Positions 1 to 9,550 are shown, counted from the first letter of the stretch. The stretch is DNA of 64,000 bases from Paenibacillus sp. FSL R10-2734 (GCF_037963865.1 NZ_CP150170.1:7068001-7132000), one strand, 5' to 3'. A program made the numbers and translations. The notes: generated from the letters alone by a model not told the origin.

Positions 1-549
1 GGACATGATGATTATATCTTCTCTGCTATGCTCGGCCTTTCCGATATTGACGTGGACAGCGGCATAGACCGGATGGAGCAGCTTTACACTACACTAAAGC
101 CTGAATTTATGTCGGGGAACAGCGTGCAAGCTCTGACACAGGTATTGGTTCTTGGAAAAGAAGCTCCAGAAGCAGCGGATCGTGTACTGGCATTACGAGA
201 TGCGTTCCGTGCACATGGCATCCGGTTGGATAAGGAATTTCCCCTTTCCTCGCTGGGCGTGTTATCTTTGCTCCCGTCCAACAATAAGGACATGGTTACG
301 GAAGTCTCAGAGACCTTCGATTTACTTCGTACCAAAAAAGGCTTTGGCAACTGGTCCATTGTAAAACAGGAATTGCTACTGCTGTCTGCTGCGCTGGTAG
401 CCTTCAAATATGTGGAAGATGTGCAAAATGGCATCGTAACCTCGATGCTCTCCACCAGTATCACCAATATTGTGATCGCGCAGCATGCGGCTCTTGCTGG
501 GGCTGCCGCCGCCGCATCCGCTGCGGCTATAGCTTCTTCTTCGAATTAA
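1..549 (+). CDS. DUF4003-family protein, 5' end cut by window
   Basis: The reading frame is open from base 1 (it reads GHDDYIFSAM before the first in-window ATG at 28), so the true start lies upstream and only the last 182 residues are present. The visible GHDDYIFSAMLGLS block and the following helical region resemble the DUF4003 family, uncharacterised proteins of Bacillus and Paenibacillus. The C-terminus ends in an Ala/Ser-rich helical tail (about residues 155-180) typical of that family. No catalytic motif, signal peptide or convincing membrane segment is seen. A GNAT gene follows 20 bases later on the same strand, so the two may be cotranscribed. Biological role unknown; the family call is by recognition of the pattern, not by search. 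Confidence 0.75.
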   Translation, partial: GHDDYIFSAMLGLSDIDVDSGIDRMEQLYTTLKPEFMSGNSVQALTQVLVLGKEAPEAADRVLALRDAFRAHGIRLDKEFPLSSLGVLSLLPSNNKDMVTEVSETFDLLRTKKGFGNWSIVKQELLLLSAALVAFKYVEDVQNGIVTSMLSTSITNIVIAQHAALAGAAAAASAAAIASSSN

Positions 550-568
550 ATGAACAGCGAGGGAAGAC

Positions 569-1015
569 ATGGACTCGATACAACGCATCACCACTAGAAA
601 TGAAGAATGTTTATACCCTCTACTGAATATTTGGGAATCATCTGTGCGCCATACGCATCTTTTCCTGTCTGAACAGGACATTGATGTGTTGCGTCCACTG
701 GTTTTACAGGGGATGGAGCATATCAGTCATCTGTTTGCTTTTATAGATGATCATGACCAATCGCTTGGTTTCATAGGGGTTCAGAATAACAAGATTGAAA
801 TGCTGTTCGTAGAACCTACTGCAATGGGAAAAGGCATCGGCAAATCGCTCGTAGCTTATGCTATACAGGCACTGGACGTACATTACGTTGATGTAAATGA
901 ACAAAATCCGCAGGCTAAAGGTTTTTATGAGCACATGGGTTTTCAAGTTTTTGAGCGTTCAGCACTAGATGAACAAGGAAATCCTTTTCCTATTCTGCAT
1001 ATGAATCGAAAGTAG
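569..1015 (+). CDS. GNAT family N-acetyltransferase (YjaB-like)
   Basis: A 148-residue single-domain acetyl-CoA-dependent N-acetyltransferase. The acetyl-CoA pyrophosphate-binding signature is seen as AMGKGIGKSLVAYA (about residues 90-103), preceded by the strand EMLFVEP and followed by the DVNEQNPQAKGFYEHMGF block that closes the GNAT fold. Length and the C-terminal GNPFPILHM pattern resemble E. coli YjaB, whose physiological substrate is unclear; the substrate here cannot be inferred. The start at 569 follows a GAGGGA ribosome binding site. A strong terminator lies about 30 bases past the stop, ending the short unit shared with the DUF4003 gene. Confidence 0.85.
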   Translation: MDSIQRITTRNEECLYPLLNIWESSVRHTHLFLSEQDIDVLRPLVLQGMEHISHLFAFIDDHDQSLGFIGVQNNKIEMLFVEPTAMGKGIGKSLVAYAIQALDVHYVDVNEQNPQAKGFYEHMGFQVFERSALDEQGNPFPILHMNRK

Positions 1016-1044
1016 ATTTCACTTATAATGAGACTTCTAATTGT

Positions 1045-1097
1045 AAAAAAACAGAGTAGCGATTCTCCGGTTTGAGAATCACTGCTCTGTTTTTTTG
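1045..1097 (+). terminator. Intrinsic terminator
   Basis: A 17-base stem (1051-1067 with 1074-1090, only a few mismatches) with a short CGGTTT-type loop is followed by a run of T at 1090-1096. It lies directly downstream of the GNAT gene on the + strand. Confidence 0.85.
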
Positions 1098-1141
1098 TGT
1101 ATTAGTGTATGTGGTTCACCTACACCACGAAATCATCGTTG

Positions 1142-1320
1142 CGGACCCAGATGACGTTATTTGCGTATTTCCAGCTTTTTTATCAGCGTTTCGGACTCCA
1201 GCGACACTATTCCATAGAAAAAGACTCATTTGGGAGGTTTTTCATGCCAATAGTGGCTATGCGGTCCGATAGCATTCCAATTTGCGGTAATTACTGCATT
1301 TAAGGTCATCTGTGTCCGAT
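1142..1320. repeat. Dispersed repeat family A, copy 1
   Basis: This 179-base noncoding stretch matches another 179-base stretch at 14865-15043 over its whole length in the same orientation, roughly two thirds identical by eye. Both start CGGACCCAGATG and end GTCCGAT. Within each copy CGGACC near the left end and GGTCCG about two thirds along form an inverted pair, so the element can fold. Short ORFs through it are not conserved. It accounts for most of the gap between 1098 and 1379; the rest holds only a small palindrome at about 1352-1370 next to the permease stop. Confidence 0.7.
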
Positions 1321-1379
1321 AGGCGCTGCTTCAAAATCGCAATTGGGTTCGAAACAAACGAAGTTTGTTATGTTAGATA

Positions 1380-4025
1380 TTATTCCACCGACTTCAACGC
1401 CTCAATCATATGAATCCGTTTGAGCTTGATATGCATGAAAGCCATGACTACGCCCGAGAACAACAGTGTTAAGAGTGCGGCATAAATATAGCTTGGCCAC
1501 TTGATGATCGGAGCGAACATCGTCGCATCCAGCTCCGCTGTATTCAGGACAAAGCTGTGTAGAACAATACCAAGACCCGATCCGACCACAATGCCGAGTA
1601 AGCTCAGCAGCATATTCTCGCGGTAAATATACATCGTTACTTCCTTATCATAAAATCCCAATACCTTGATGGTGGACAGTTCCCTGATCCGCTCAGAGAC
1701 ATTGATATTAGTCAAATTGTAGAGGACGACAAACGCCAGAGCAGCAGCCGACACAATGAGCACTAAGGTTACAACGTCCATACTCTTCATAGTATCGTCG
1801 AAGGCAGTGCCTACGCTACTAGAGAAACTGACCGCAGCAATACCCTCATTGTCCGTTAGCTTCTCGCCGAAATTGTCTTCCCATTCTTTATCCTGCGAGG
1901 CATAGTTCAGCCGCTCTGTGTTGAACACCGGTTCATGTCCGAATACGGAAGCGTAATATACAGGTGTCATATAAACATAGTGCATGACATAGTTCTCTGT
2001 AATCCCCGCGACCTCAATCTTGAACGTTTCATTGTCCTTGTCCAGCAAGGTCAACTTATCGCCGGGCTTAAGTCCGTACAATTTAGCCAGCTTCTCCGAG
2101 ATAATAGCGCCCTCGTCCGTAAGCATCTGCCTTTCTCCACTTGTACGATCCCGTAGCTCCACAAAATCGGATATAGAATCAACGGATGCAGGAATGAACA
2201 GATGAACATCCTGATCATTTACACCACTGCTGTGCGCGGTCATCGTTTCCTGTGCCACACTTAGTGTCCCAGTGATGGCCGACTCGCCATTGATTAATTG
2301 TTCGTAGGCATCCCGCACATCAGCAGGCACATCTTCATGTAAAGCTACAAGTGCATCATATTTCATAATCGTGCCGAACTGCTGTCCGGCGATGCTACCG
2401 ATCGAGTCTTTTAGACCAAAACCAGTCAGAATCAGCGCCGTACAACCGGCCACACCAAACACAGTCATGAACATCCGCTGTTTATAGCGGAATAAATTAC
2501 GTGCGGTAACCTTCTGAACAAAGCTCAACCGTTTCCATACAAAAGTAACTCTCTCCAGTAAAATCCGCTGCCCGCTCTTTGGTGCCTTCGGACGCATCAA
2601 TACGGAAGCGTTGCTGCGCAGTTCTACCCGAGAGGCAATCCAAGCCGTTAAAGTAGTGCAGATTAGCGCGACTATGATGGAAATGATGGAATACGAAGGA
2701 TAGAAGCTTTTGATAAGATCCGGCAGATTATAAAGCGAACTGTACGCATTATAGATAATGGTTGGAAACATGGTAAACCCGAGCGCAAGCCCCGCAACCG
2801 AAGCCGTCAAGCTGGCAAGCGTACCATAAACCAAGAATTTGGCCATAATGTCACGGTTGCCATATCCAAGCGCTTTAAGTGTCCCGATCTGCAAACGATG
2901 CTCCTCGACCATTCGAGTCATAGTCGTCAAGCTGACCAACGCAGCAATCAGGAAAAAGAATACCGGGAACGCACTCGCAATGGCCGACAACCGATCAGCG
3001 TTGTCTTTATATTCTGCATACCCTGGATTGGCGTTTCGGTCAGTGACGTAGACCTTGGGTAGTCCCAGTTCTGCAAGCTTCTGCTCCCCTGCGGCCAGTT
3101 CCGTCTTGGCTGTGGCCAGTCCATCAGCAATGGCTTTCATGCTTGCAGCCTGTTCCTGCTGCACCACTTCTGGCTGGCGCTTTAAATCGGCGAGCTGCTG
3201 CTCGGCGGCAGCCACCTTGCCACGTCCACTGGACAGCTCTTTCTCACCTTCAGCCCGCATCTCCGCAAGCCGAGCTTCCGGCACGCCGGACAGCGCCTGC
3301 TCTACTGCCTTGGTATGCTGTTCGATTAATGCCTCATACTTTGGTGAATAAGCCTTTACACCAGCTGTATCCTTAAAAGCCAGATAGGCTTCCGTATAAA
3401 CCGGGAGCTTGAAATCTGACTCCGGGATCGCTGCGAATGCATCCGCCGTCCCTTTGCCAATCCCACTGGTGCCACGGGTACTCTTCTCAATAAACTGTGG
3501 GCTCCGAACAAAGCCCACTACGGTATAATTCAGTGTCTCGAAGTTATTCGACATCTCCACATCCGTACCGTCTCCGCTGAATGTTACTTTGTCACCTAGT
3601 GCATACTTTTCGACCAGCTTGTCATCCAATACGATTTCTCCGGATTTTTCTGGAAGGCGACCTTCAATGATGCTGTACTGGTTAAGCGGCTTATCTCTAT
3701 TATAAGAATGGACCTTGAGTATCAACGCATTATCGCCGCTGAACACATCCGCACTGTAACCCGGCTGGACCTCATCGATCCCCGGTACATCGCTCAGCAG
3801 ATCTACGTTATCTTCGGTTAGACCATAGTTGGTCTGTACCTTCAGATCCATCAGTCTCGTCTCTTGATAAAAGGTTCCGGCTGTATCCAGCATATCTGGG
3901 CCGGCCGCCTTGATGCCAGAAAAAAAACTAACACCTAGCATAATGATTGCAAAGATCGAAATAAATCGGGCTTTGGTATGCCTAATTTCACGAAAAATAT
4001 CTTTCCACAACGCGCGCTTTTTCAT
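1380..4025 (-). CDS. FtsX/MacB-type ABC transporter permease
   Basis: A large permease of about 881 residues with two FtsX-like domains. An N-terminal membrane helix is followed by a long extracellular region, a coiled-coil insert rich in Ala/Gln/Glu (about residues 255-320), a first FtsX bundle (about 360-480), a second extracellular domain, and a C-terminal FtsX bundle whose ERIRELSTIKVLGFYDKEV stretch is the family's cytoplasmic coupling segment. The ATG at 4025 is chosen because AAGGAG lies 8 bases upstream; a longer frame starting at 4058 would overlap the ATPase gene and lacks such a site. It lies 13 bases downstream of its ATPase. Such pairs act as mechanotransmitters or export lipophilic or peptide substrates; the substrate is unknown. 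No two-component system adjoins it. Confidence 0.9.
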   Translation of the reverse strand: MKKRALWKDIFREIRHTKARFISIFAIIMLGVSFFSGIKAAGPDMLDTAGTFYQETRLMDLKVQTNYGLTEDNVDLLSDVPGIDEVQPGYSADVFSGDNALILKVHSYNRDKPLNQYSIIEGRLPEKSGEIVLDDKLVEKYALGDKVTFSGDGTDVEMSNNFETLNYTVVGFVRSPQFIEKSTRGTSGIGKGTADAFAAIPESDFKLPVYTEAYLAFKDTAGVKAYSPKYEALIEQHTKAVEQALSGVPEARLAEMRAEGEKELSSGRGKVAAAEQQLADLKRQPEVVQQEQAASMKAIADGLATAKTELAAGEQKLAELGLPKVYVTDRNANPGYAEYKDNADRLSAIASAFPVFFFLIAALVSLTTMTRMVEEHRLQIGTLKALGYGNRDIMAKFLVYGTLASLTASVAGLALGFTMFPTIIYNAYSSLYNLPDLIKSFYPSYSIISIIVALICTTLTAWIASRVELRSNASVLMRPKAPKSGQRILLERVTFVWKRLSFVQKVTARNLFRYKQRMFMTVFGVAGCTALILTGFGLKDSIGSIAGQQFGTIMKYDALVALHEDVPADVRDAYEQLINGESAITGTLSVAQETMTAHSSGVNDQDVHLFIPASVDSISDFVELRDRTSGERQMLTDEGAIISEKLAKLYGLKPGDKLTLLDKDNETFKIEVAGITENYVMHYVYMTPVYYASVFGHEPVFNTERLNYASQDKEWEDNFGEKLTDNEGIAAVSFSSSVGTAFDDTMKSMDVVTLVLIVSAAALAFVVLYNLTNINVSERIRELSTIKVLGFYDKEVTMYIYRENMLLSLLGIVVGSGLGIVLHSFVLNTAELDATMFAPIIKWPSYIYAALLTLLFSGVVMAFMHIKLKRIHMIEALKSVE

Positions 4026-4038
4026 AGATGCCTTCTCC

Positions 4039-4740
4039 TTACCATTCGATATCTTCAACAGATACTGGCGAAGGATTGGTTACCATCTTCCGTACCTTAG
4101 CATTGTTAATCTCAATGACCCGATCCGCCATTGGCGCAATCGCCAAATTATGTGTGATTACGATGACCGTGGTCCCTGTGTTACGGCAGGTATCCTGAAG
4201 CAGCTTAAGCACCTGCTTGCCAGTATTGTAGTCTAACGCACCTGTTGGCTCATCGCATAGGAGCAGCTTCGGCTGTTTAGCCAATGCTCTGGCGATAGCG
4301 ACGCGTTGCTGTTCACCGCCAGACAGCTGAGCCGGAAAATTATCCAGCCGCGCGCCCAGTCCCACATCCTCCAGCACCTTACGCGCATCTAGTGCACGCG
4401 GTGAAATCTGAGAAGCAAGCTCAACATTCTCCAGTGTAGTAAGATTGGGCACTAAGTTGTAGAACTGAAACACAAAACCTACGTCATTGCGGCGGTAGCC
4501 CGTCAACTCCTTAGCACTGAACTTGGCAATGTCCGTACCGTCTACAATGACCTGGCCTTCGTCGGCAGAGTCCATCCCACCAAGAATATTAAGCACCGTC
4601 GATTTGCCCGCACCGCTGGGACCGACAATCACAGCAAACTCACCTTTATTTATCTCAAAATCAATTCCGTCATTGGCAACGATCACACTCTCACCCATTT
4701 TGTAACGCTTGTACTCATCTTTTACAGCAACAAAGCTCAT
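4039..4740 (-). CDS. ABC transporter ATP-binding protein (MacB/LolD type)
   Basis: A 233-residue ATPase with Walker A GPSGAGKST (about residues 40-48), Q-loop FQFYNLVPNLT, signature LSGGEQQRVAIARAL, Walker B LLLCDEPTGALD and H-loop VITHN. The EPTGALD form of Walker B/D-loop is characteristic of ATPases that partner FtsX-like permeases. Start at 4740 follows CAGGAGG at good distance. It is the first gene of a two-gene operon with the permease downstream and presumably forms the cytoplasmic motor dimer. Transcription diverges from the exporter pair at 5009, leaving a 268-base shared upstream region. Confidence 0.93.
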   Translation of the reverse strand: MSFVAVKDEYKRYKMGESVIVANDGIDFEINKGEFAVIVGPSGAGKSTVLNILGGMDSADEGQVIVDGTDIAKFSAKELTGYRRNDVGFVFQFYNLVPNLTTLENVELASQISPRALDARKVLEDVGLGARLDNFPAQLSGGEQQRVAIARALAKQPKLLLCDEPTGALDYNTGKQVLKLLQDTCRNTGTTVIVITHNLAIAPMADRVIEINNAKVRKMVTNPSPVSVEDIEW

Positions 4741-4917
4741 TTCTCATCCTCCTGTCTCTATCCAAACCAAGCCTAATCACTTTACATTGTTTCAGTTTAT
4801 CATAAATAGAACGCCCAAGCCCGAATGGCAAACCCTCATTACTCAAGGTAAAATTCACATCATTAATAAGTTCATTTTCTTGTAACAATAATGTAACAAG
4901 GAAATTTTACCGTAAAC

Positions 4918-4946
4918 GATACTTAGTCATTTGATAGTGTTATAAT
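4918..4946 (+). promoter_or_regulatory. Extended -10 promoter for the ABC exporter pair
   Basis: TATAAT at 4941-4946 preceded by TG one base earlier forms an extended -10; the -35 position (GATACT at 4918-4923) is weak. Upstream, TGTAACA occurs twice as an 11-base-spaced direct repeat (4881-4887 and 4892-4898), a possible regulator site. Confidence 0.5.
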
Positions 4947-5008
4947 CACCTTGATTTATTCATTCTTAACAGGCAAGAGTGAAAGAACAAACAGAAACAG
5001 GTGATCAG

Positions 5009-6784
5009 ATGTTCGAACTGAAATGGCTTTGGCAGAACTTAGAGGGAAACCGGACACGGTACATTCTTGCGCTCTGCCTCTCGGTGGTGGGCTCAAGTCT
5101 TACGATTGTGAACCCTTACATCAGTCAGCGCATTGTGGATACGTTTATAGCGGGTGACAATGCCCTGCAGAATCTTACACAAGAACGGCAATTATTAATT
5201 ATGCTCTGCCTGGGCATGATTGGATTTTCTCTACTGCGCACAGGACTTGCTTATTTTACAACCATGCAGTACGAAAGATCCTCGCAAAACATGATGTACA
5301 ATATCCGTATTTTTTTGTACAACAAGATTCAGGGGCAAGACAGAGAATATTACGACCGTAACCGAACCGGGGATCTCATGACCAAGATGACCGGGGATTT
5401 GGACATGGTTCGTCACTCGATGGCATGGATTTTCAAAACGATCATTGAATCGATAACGATCTTCATTGCTGCTGTTATCTATTTTTTCACCATAGATGCT
5501 CAGCTGACGTTGTGGATGCTAATCCTGTCACCACCCATTTTTATTGTGGCTTACATATTCGCTAAACGCGTTCGTCCAATGTATATTGACCTGCGCGAGC
5601 GGTTGTCCCAGCTTAACACAACTACACAGGAGAATATTTCAGGCAACCGTGTAGTCAAGGCTTTTGCCCGCGAAGAGTTCGAGGTCGAAAAATTCACAGA
5701 GAAGAATGTCAACTATTCTACGGCGAACAAAAAAGCCGCCCTTGTATGGCTTGATTATTTCCCTTATCTGGAATCCTTCGCTCAGGGCTTCAACGTCATT
5801 CTTATGTTGGCGGGTGGCTTGTTCCTAATGAACGGCCGGATCACCTTCGGTGAATTTACAGCTTTCTCCTCGCTCATATGGGCTGTGTCCAACCCTATGC
5901 GCAACATCGGTATTATCATCAACGATATTCAGCGCTTTTTTGCGAGCTTGTCCAAAATCGTTGATATTTATTACGCAAAGCCTAATATCGTAAACGAGCA
6001 TGCCTCTGCTAACAAACGCCGTTACGAAGGTCGTATTGAGTTCGATCATGTTCGCTTCAAATTTGACAGCGCTATCGTACTTGACGATGTTAGCTTTACC
6101 GTCGAACCCGGTGAAACCATAGCGATCATGGGCTCGACCGGATCAGGTAAAACAACGATCATCAACCTGATTCCTCGTTTCTACGACGTAGCTGAAGGGC
6201 GCGTACTCGTCGACGGCGTTGATGTCCGAAAGCTGGAGCTCGATGAGCTCCGCGATAATATCGGCATGGCGACTCAAGATGTGCTCTTGTTCTCAGATAC
6301 TATCGATGGAAACATCGCCTATGGCAATCCTGATCTTCCGGAAGAAGATGCAATAAGCTTTGCCGAGCTCGCTGCCGCACACGACTTCATTACCAAAATG
6401 CCTGAAGGTTATGATACCGTTGTTGGGGAACGCGGAGTCGGTCTGTCCGGAGGTCAAAAACAGCGTATCGCATTAGCACGTGCCTTGGCCGTTCGCCGTC
6501 CGATCCTGATTCTGGATGACACGACTTCTGCTGTCGATCTTGAGACGGAGGAGCATATTCAGAAAAGTCTACGCGAGCTGGAATATCCTTGCACGAAGAT
6601 TATTATCGCGCAGCGTGTATCTACGACCGCGCAGGCTGACCGTATTCTTATTCTGGATGGCGGGAAGCTGGTTGAGGAAGGCACCCATGCCGAACTGCTA
6701 GCGAAACGGGGCTACTACTACGATGTGTTTAAACTGCAGAACGAGGGTATTGGAAGGCAGGTGACCGCAAGTGGCACGGAATAA
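5009..6784 (+). CDS. Heterodimeric ABC exporter, degenerate-site subunit
   Basis: A half-transporter of 591 residues: six membrane helices (about 20-310) followed by an ATPase domain. Walker A GSTGSGKTT and a canonical LSGGQKQRIALARAL signature are present. The residue after Walker B is Asp (LILDDTTSAVD) where Glu is catalytic, and the switch His is Gln (IIIAQRVST). This is the pattern of the noncatalytic-site subunit of heterodimeric exporters such as BmrC/BmrD. The ATG at 5009 is preferred over the GTG at 4979 because AGGTGATC sits just upstream of it. The gene overlaps its partner by 14 bases, implying translational coupling. Likely role: efflux of drugs or peptides. Confidence 0.92.
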   Translation: MFELKWLWQNLEGNRTRYILALCLSVVGSSLTIVNPYISQRIVDTFIAGDNALQNLTQERQLLIMLCLGMIGFSLLRTGLAYFTTMQYERSSQNMMYNIRIFLYNKIQGQDREYYDRNRTGDLMTKMTGDLDMVRHSMAWIFKTIIESITIFIAAVIYFFTIDAQLTLWMLILSPPIFIVAYIFAKRVRPMYIDLRERLSQLNTTTQENISGNRVVKAFAREEFEVEKFTEKNVNYSTANKKAALVWLDYFPYLESFAQGFNVILMLAGGLFLMNGRITFGEFTAFSSLIWAVSNPMRNIGIIINDIQRFFASLSKIVDIYYAKPNIVNEHASANKRRYEGRIEFDHVRFKFDSAIVLDDVSFTVEPGETIAIMGSTGSGKTTIINLIPRFYDVAEGRVLVDGVDVRKLELDELRDNIGMATQDVLLFSDTIDGNIAYGNPDLPEEDAISFAELAAAHDFITKMPEGYDTVVGERGVGLSGGQKQRIALARALAVRRPILILDDTTSAVDLETEEHIQKSLRELEYPCTKIIIAQRVSTTAQADRILILDGGKLVEEGTHAELLAKRGYYYDVFKLQNEGIGRQVTASGTE

Positions 6785-8546
6785 ATTCGACGTCGATGAG
6801 AATCTGGAATCGCCGTTTAATATAAAACACTTCCGGCGTGCGATGGTTTACATCAAACGAAAGAAAACACCAATGATTGTTGCATTTATACTCAGTGCGC
6901 TTTCAGCGGCCATATCATTATCAGCTCCACTGATCATGCAGCATGTGATCGACGTGACCATTCCGGCAAAAGCAAAGCTTGCGCTACTGGGCTGGGCAGG
7001 ACTGATGCTTCTGACCATTGTAGTCAGTGTTTATCTAGCTACCATACGTTCACGTATCATGACGAGTGTTGGGCAGGATATTATTTTTGATATTCGTACA
7101 GATTTGTTTAAGCACCTACAAGAGTTGCCCTTCAAATATTATGACGACCGGCCGCAGGGCAAGATTCTCATCCGGGTCGTAAACTACGTTAACGCCGTTT
7201 CAGATGTGTTATCCAACGGTATTATCAACTTTATTCTAGAAATCGTGAATCTGCTCTTTATCGCAGCCTTCATGTTCGCCGTTGATGTACGGCTCTCCTT
7301 TGTCATCCTTGCAGGATTGCCAGTCTTCTTTGTCATCATGATGCTGATCAAAACTCGGCAACGCCGGGCTTGGCAAGCAGTGTCCAACAAAAGCTCTAAC
7401 CTGAATGCCTATTTGCAAGAAAGCATCAGCGGTATTGGTGTGACGCAAATGTTCTCCCGGGAACAACGCAACGAGGGAATCTTCACACGTCTCGCGGGTA
7501 ATTTCCGTACAGAATGGATGAAGGCACAACGTTACAACCTGCTTATTCCGTTCTCCGTAGACAACTTATCTACGATCGTTACATCATTGATTTTCCTTGT
7601 AGGCCTACTAACACTTAGTCCTCAAGACATGACCCTCGGTGTCATTCTGGCGATGAGCAGCTATGCTGCCCGCTTCTGGCAACCGATACTGAATCTTTCG
7701 AACCTGTACAATAACTTTATCAACGCTGTTGCCTATCTTGAGCGTATCTTCGAAACGCTGGATGAGCCAGTTACCGTCAGTGATATTCCGAATGCGAAGT
7801 CACTGCGACCTGTAGAGGGCCATGTCACCTTCGACGATGTAACCTTTGCATATGACCCAGGACTCAATATTCTGGAGAATATCTCCTTCAAGATCAAAGC
7901 GGGAGAAAGCATCGCGCTGGTGGGACCAACCGGTGCAGGCAAAACTACGGTCGTCAATCTGATCTCGCGCTTCTATAATATTTCCAGCGGTAAGATTCTT
8001 ATCGATGATCAGGATATCTCGCAGGTTACGCTGAAATCCCTGCGCAGCCAGATGGGGATTATGCTACAGGACAGCTTCATCTTCTCTGGTACGATCTTGG
8101 ACAATATTCGTTACGGAAAACTCGATGCGACTGAAGAAGAAGTGATCGCTGCGGCGAAAGCCGTGTGCGCCGACGAATTCATTCGTGAATTTGATCAGGG
8201 CTACCTGACAGAGGTCAACGAACGTGGCTCCAAGCTGTCTCAGGGACAGCGGCAGCTCATTTCGTTCGCTAGAACACTTTTGGCTGATCCACGCATTCTA
8301 ATCCTGGATGAAGCCACTTCTTCGATCGATGCGAAGACTGAGCGTTTGCTGCAAAAAGGTCTGAATGAGCTCCTTAAAGGACGTACCTCATTCATTATCG
8401 CGCATCGCTTGTCCACCGTAAAAAACTGCGACCGCATTATGTATGTGTCCAACAAAGGTATTGCAGAAAGCGGCTCACATGATGAGCTTATCGCACAAAA
8501 GGGCCTTTATCACCGCCTCTATACAGCGCAGAAGATGGAAGCTTAA
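6771..8546 (+). CDS. Heterodimeric ABC exporter, catalytic-site subunit
   Basis: A 591-residue half-transporter with six predicted membrane helices and a C-terminal ATPase domain. Walker A is GPTGAGKTT, Walker B with catalytic Glu is LILDEATSSID and the switch His is present (IIAHRLST). Its signature is LSQGQRQ rather than LSGGQ. With the partner's Asp and Gln substitutions, this leaves one consensus and one degenerate composite ATP site. The GTG start is supported by an AGGCAGGTGACC Shine-Dalgarno-like stretch located within the end of the upstream gene. A terminator follows at 8601. Substrate unknown. Confidence 0.92.
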   Translation: MARNKFDVDENLESPFNIKHFRRAMVYIKRKKTPMIVAFILSALSAAISLSAPLIMQHVIDVTIPAKAKLALLGWAGLMLLTIVVSVYLATIRSRIMTSVGQDIIFDIRTDLFKHLQELPFKYYDDRPQGKILIRVVNYVNAVSDVLSNGIINFILEIVNLLFIAAFMFAVDVRLSFVILAGLPVFFVIMMLIKTRQRRAWQAVSNKSSNLNAYLQESISGIGVTQMFSREQRNEGIFTRLAGNFRTEWMKAQRYNLLIPFSVDNLSTIVTSLIFLVGLLTLSPQDMTLGVILAMSSYAARFWQPILNLSNLYNNFINAVAYLERIFETLDEPVTVSDIPNAKSLRPVEGHVTFDDVTFAYDPGLNILENISFKIKAGESIALVGPTGAGKTTVVNLISRFYNISSGKILIDDQDISQVTLKSLRSQMGIMLQDSFIFSGTILDNIRYGKLDATEEEVIAAAKAVCADEFIREFDQGYLTEVNERGSKLSQGQRQLISFARTLLADPRILILDEATSSIDAKTERLLQKGLNELLKGRTSFIIAHRLSTVKNCDRIMYVSNKGIAESGSHDELIAQKGLYHRLYTAQKMEA

Positions 8547-8600
8547 TTATGGAATAGTAAACCGTCAGACTATGGCAGATTACACGCCATGACAAAGTGA

Positions 8601-8648
8601 GACCCACAAGAAAAACACTTTAAAAAGTGAACTTCTTGTGGGTCTTTT
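8601..8648. terminator. Terminator between convergent genes
   Basis: GACCCACAAG (8601) pairs with CTTGTGGGTC (to 8644) and is followed by TTTTGTGTTTT. It ends the exporter operon and may also serve the convergent Crp/Fnr gene. Confidence 0.8.
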
Positions 8649-8663
8649 GTGTTTTATCCTATT

Positions 8664-9380
8664 TTATTGTGTATAGACTAATAATGCCTCTTGGTCTTTG
8701 ACCAGCATCAGCTTATTCCCCGAAAACGAAATAATCCCTAGCTTCTCAAATTTACTGAATTTCCGGCTAATGGTTTCACGCGTTACACCGACGTAATTGG
8801 CAATCTCTTCGCGAGTAATCGGAAGCCGAACTAAAATACCACCGTTGCTGCTTTTACCGAACTTGTTACAGAACTCCAATATGATCGCGGCCACTCGAAT
8901 ATCTGGATCCTTGGTGGCTAGATTCTTAGCAAGATTCTCAGTATGTGCCATTCGTTTCGTTACTTCGGTTAATAGCTTCATCGCAATCCCAGGGTTATCC
9001 TGCATGATTTGATCCATCGATTGCTTGGTAAGGATACAAATTTCCGTATCATTAATTGCTTGAACACTGAAATTATGAAGTTCATCTGGATTAAAGATAT
9101 GCAATTCCCCAAAAAAATCTCCGCTGGTTAATAGATACAGAATTTGCTCTTTTCCGTCGCTCGTATACTTTGATACCTTAACCTGCCCACGTTTAACAAT
9201 AAACAGTTTGTCAGACTTCTCACCCTCATGAAACAGCATTTGACCTTTTCGGTACTGAATATGGTTGATCATACGAGAAATCTTCATGATTTCATCGCAA
9301 GATAATGACTGGAAAATGGGGACCCTGGACGGGCAAGGCACCTTACCAAGGGTAGTATGATTACAAGAGTACTCACTCAT
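8664..9380 (-). CDS. Crp/Fnr family transcriptional regulator
   Basis: A 238-residue regulator: N-terminal cyclic-nucleotide-binding-type beta barrel (about 25-140, with FHEGEKSDKLFIVKRGQVKV and SGDFFGELHIF), dimer helix, and a C-terminal winged HTH (about 185-235) with recognition helix VTRETISRKFSKF. Cysteines at 6, 16, 28 and 115 could bind an Fe-S cluster as in Fnr, but the spacing differs from E. coli FNR, so this is only a possibility. The neighbouring divergon-like rubredoxin/flavodiiron operon suggests a regulator of oxygen or NO stress. Start at 9380 follows AAGGTGAT. A motif just upstream of the gene (9406-9423) recurs upstream of the flavodiiron gene. Confidence 0.9.
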   Translation of the reverse strand: MSEYSCNHTTLGKVPCPSRVPIFQSLSCDEIMKISRMINHIQYRKGQMLFHEGEKSDKLFIVKRGQVKVSKYTSDGKEQILYLLTSGDFFGELHIFNPDELHNFSVQAINDTEICILTKQSMDQIMQDNPGIAMKLLTEVTKRMAHTENLAKNLATKDPDIRVAAIILEFCNKFGKSSNGGILVRLPITREEIANYVGVTRETISRKFSKFEKLGIISFSGNKLMLVKDQEALLVYTQ

Positions 9381-9405
9381 ATTTCATCACCTTATCCTAA
9401 TTAAT

Positions 9406-9423
9406 ATGTTTAGCGTAACACGA
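9406..9423 (-). promoter_or_regulatory. Shared motif upstream of the Crp/Fnr gene
   Basis: ATGTTTAGCGTAACACGA here (plus-strand reading) is nearly repeated at 12293-12312 upstream of the flavodiiron gene. It lies 26-43 bases before the regulator start. A candidate binding site for the regulator itself. Confidence 0.4.
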
Positions 9424-9451
9424 AGAGAGAGCTCCAATAGTGATTGGAGAC

Positions 9452-9507
9452 ACAAACAAAATAAAACTACTCCAGCCTGATTCACGAATTCAGACATGAA
9501 GTAGTTC
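9452..9507 (-). terminator. Terminator of the flavodiiron/rubredoxin operon
   Basis: On the minus strand AACTACT (9507) pairs with AGTAGTT (to 9465), with an inner CTGAATTC/GAATCAG-type stem, followed by TTATTTTG. It lies 44 bases past the rubredoxin stop. Confidence 0.65.
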
Positions 9508-9550
9508 TGTTAATTGAGGGGTACAAATTTTTGTTAAAAATAAGCTCTAG

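Noticed and set aside
1072..1303. Two overlapping plus-strand ORFs of about 65 codons
   Set aside because: They cover terminator and family A repeat sequence, and no equivalent frame exists in copy 2 at 14865-15043.
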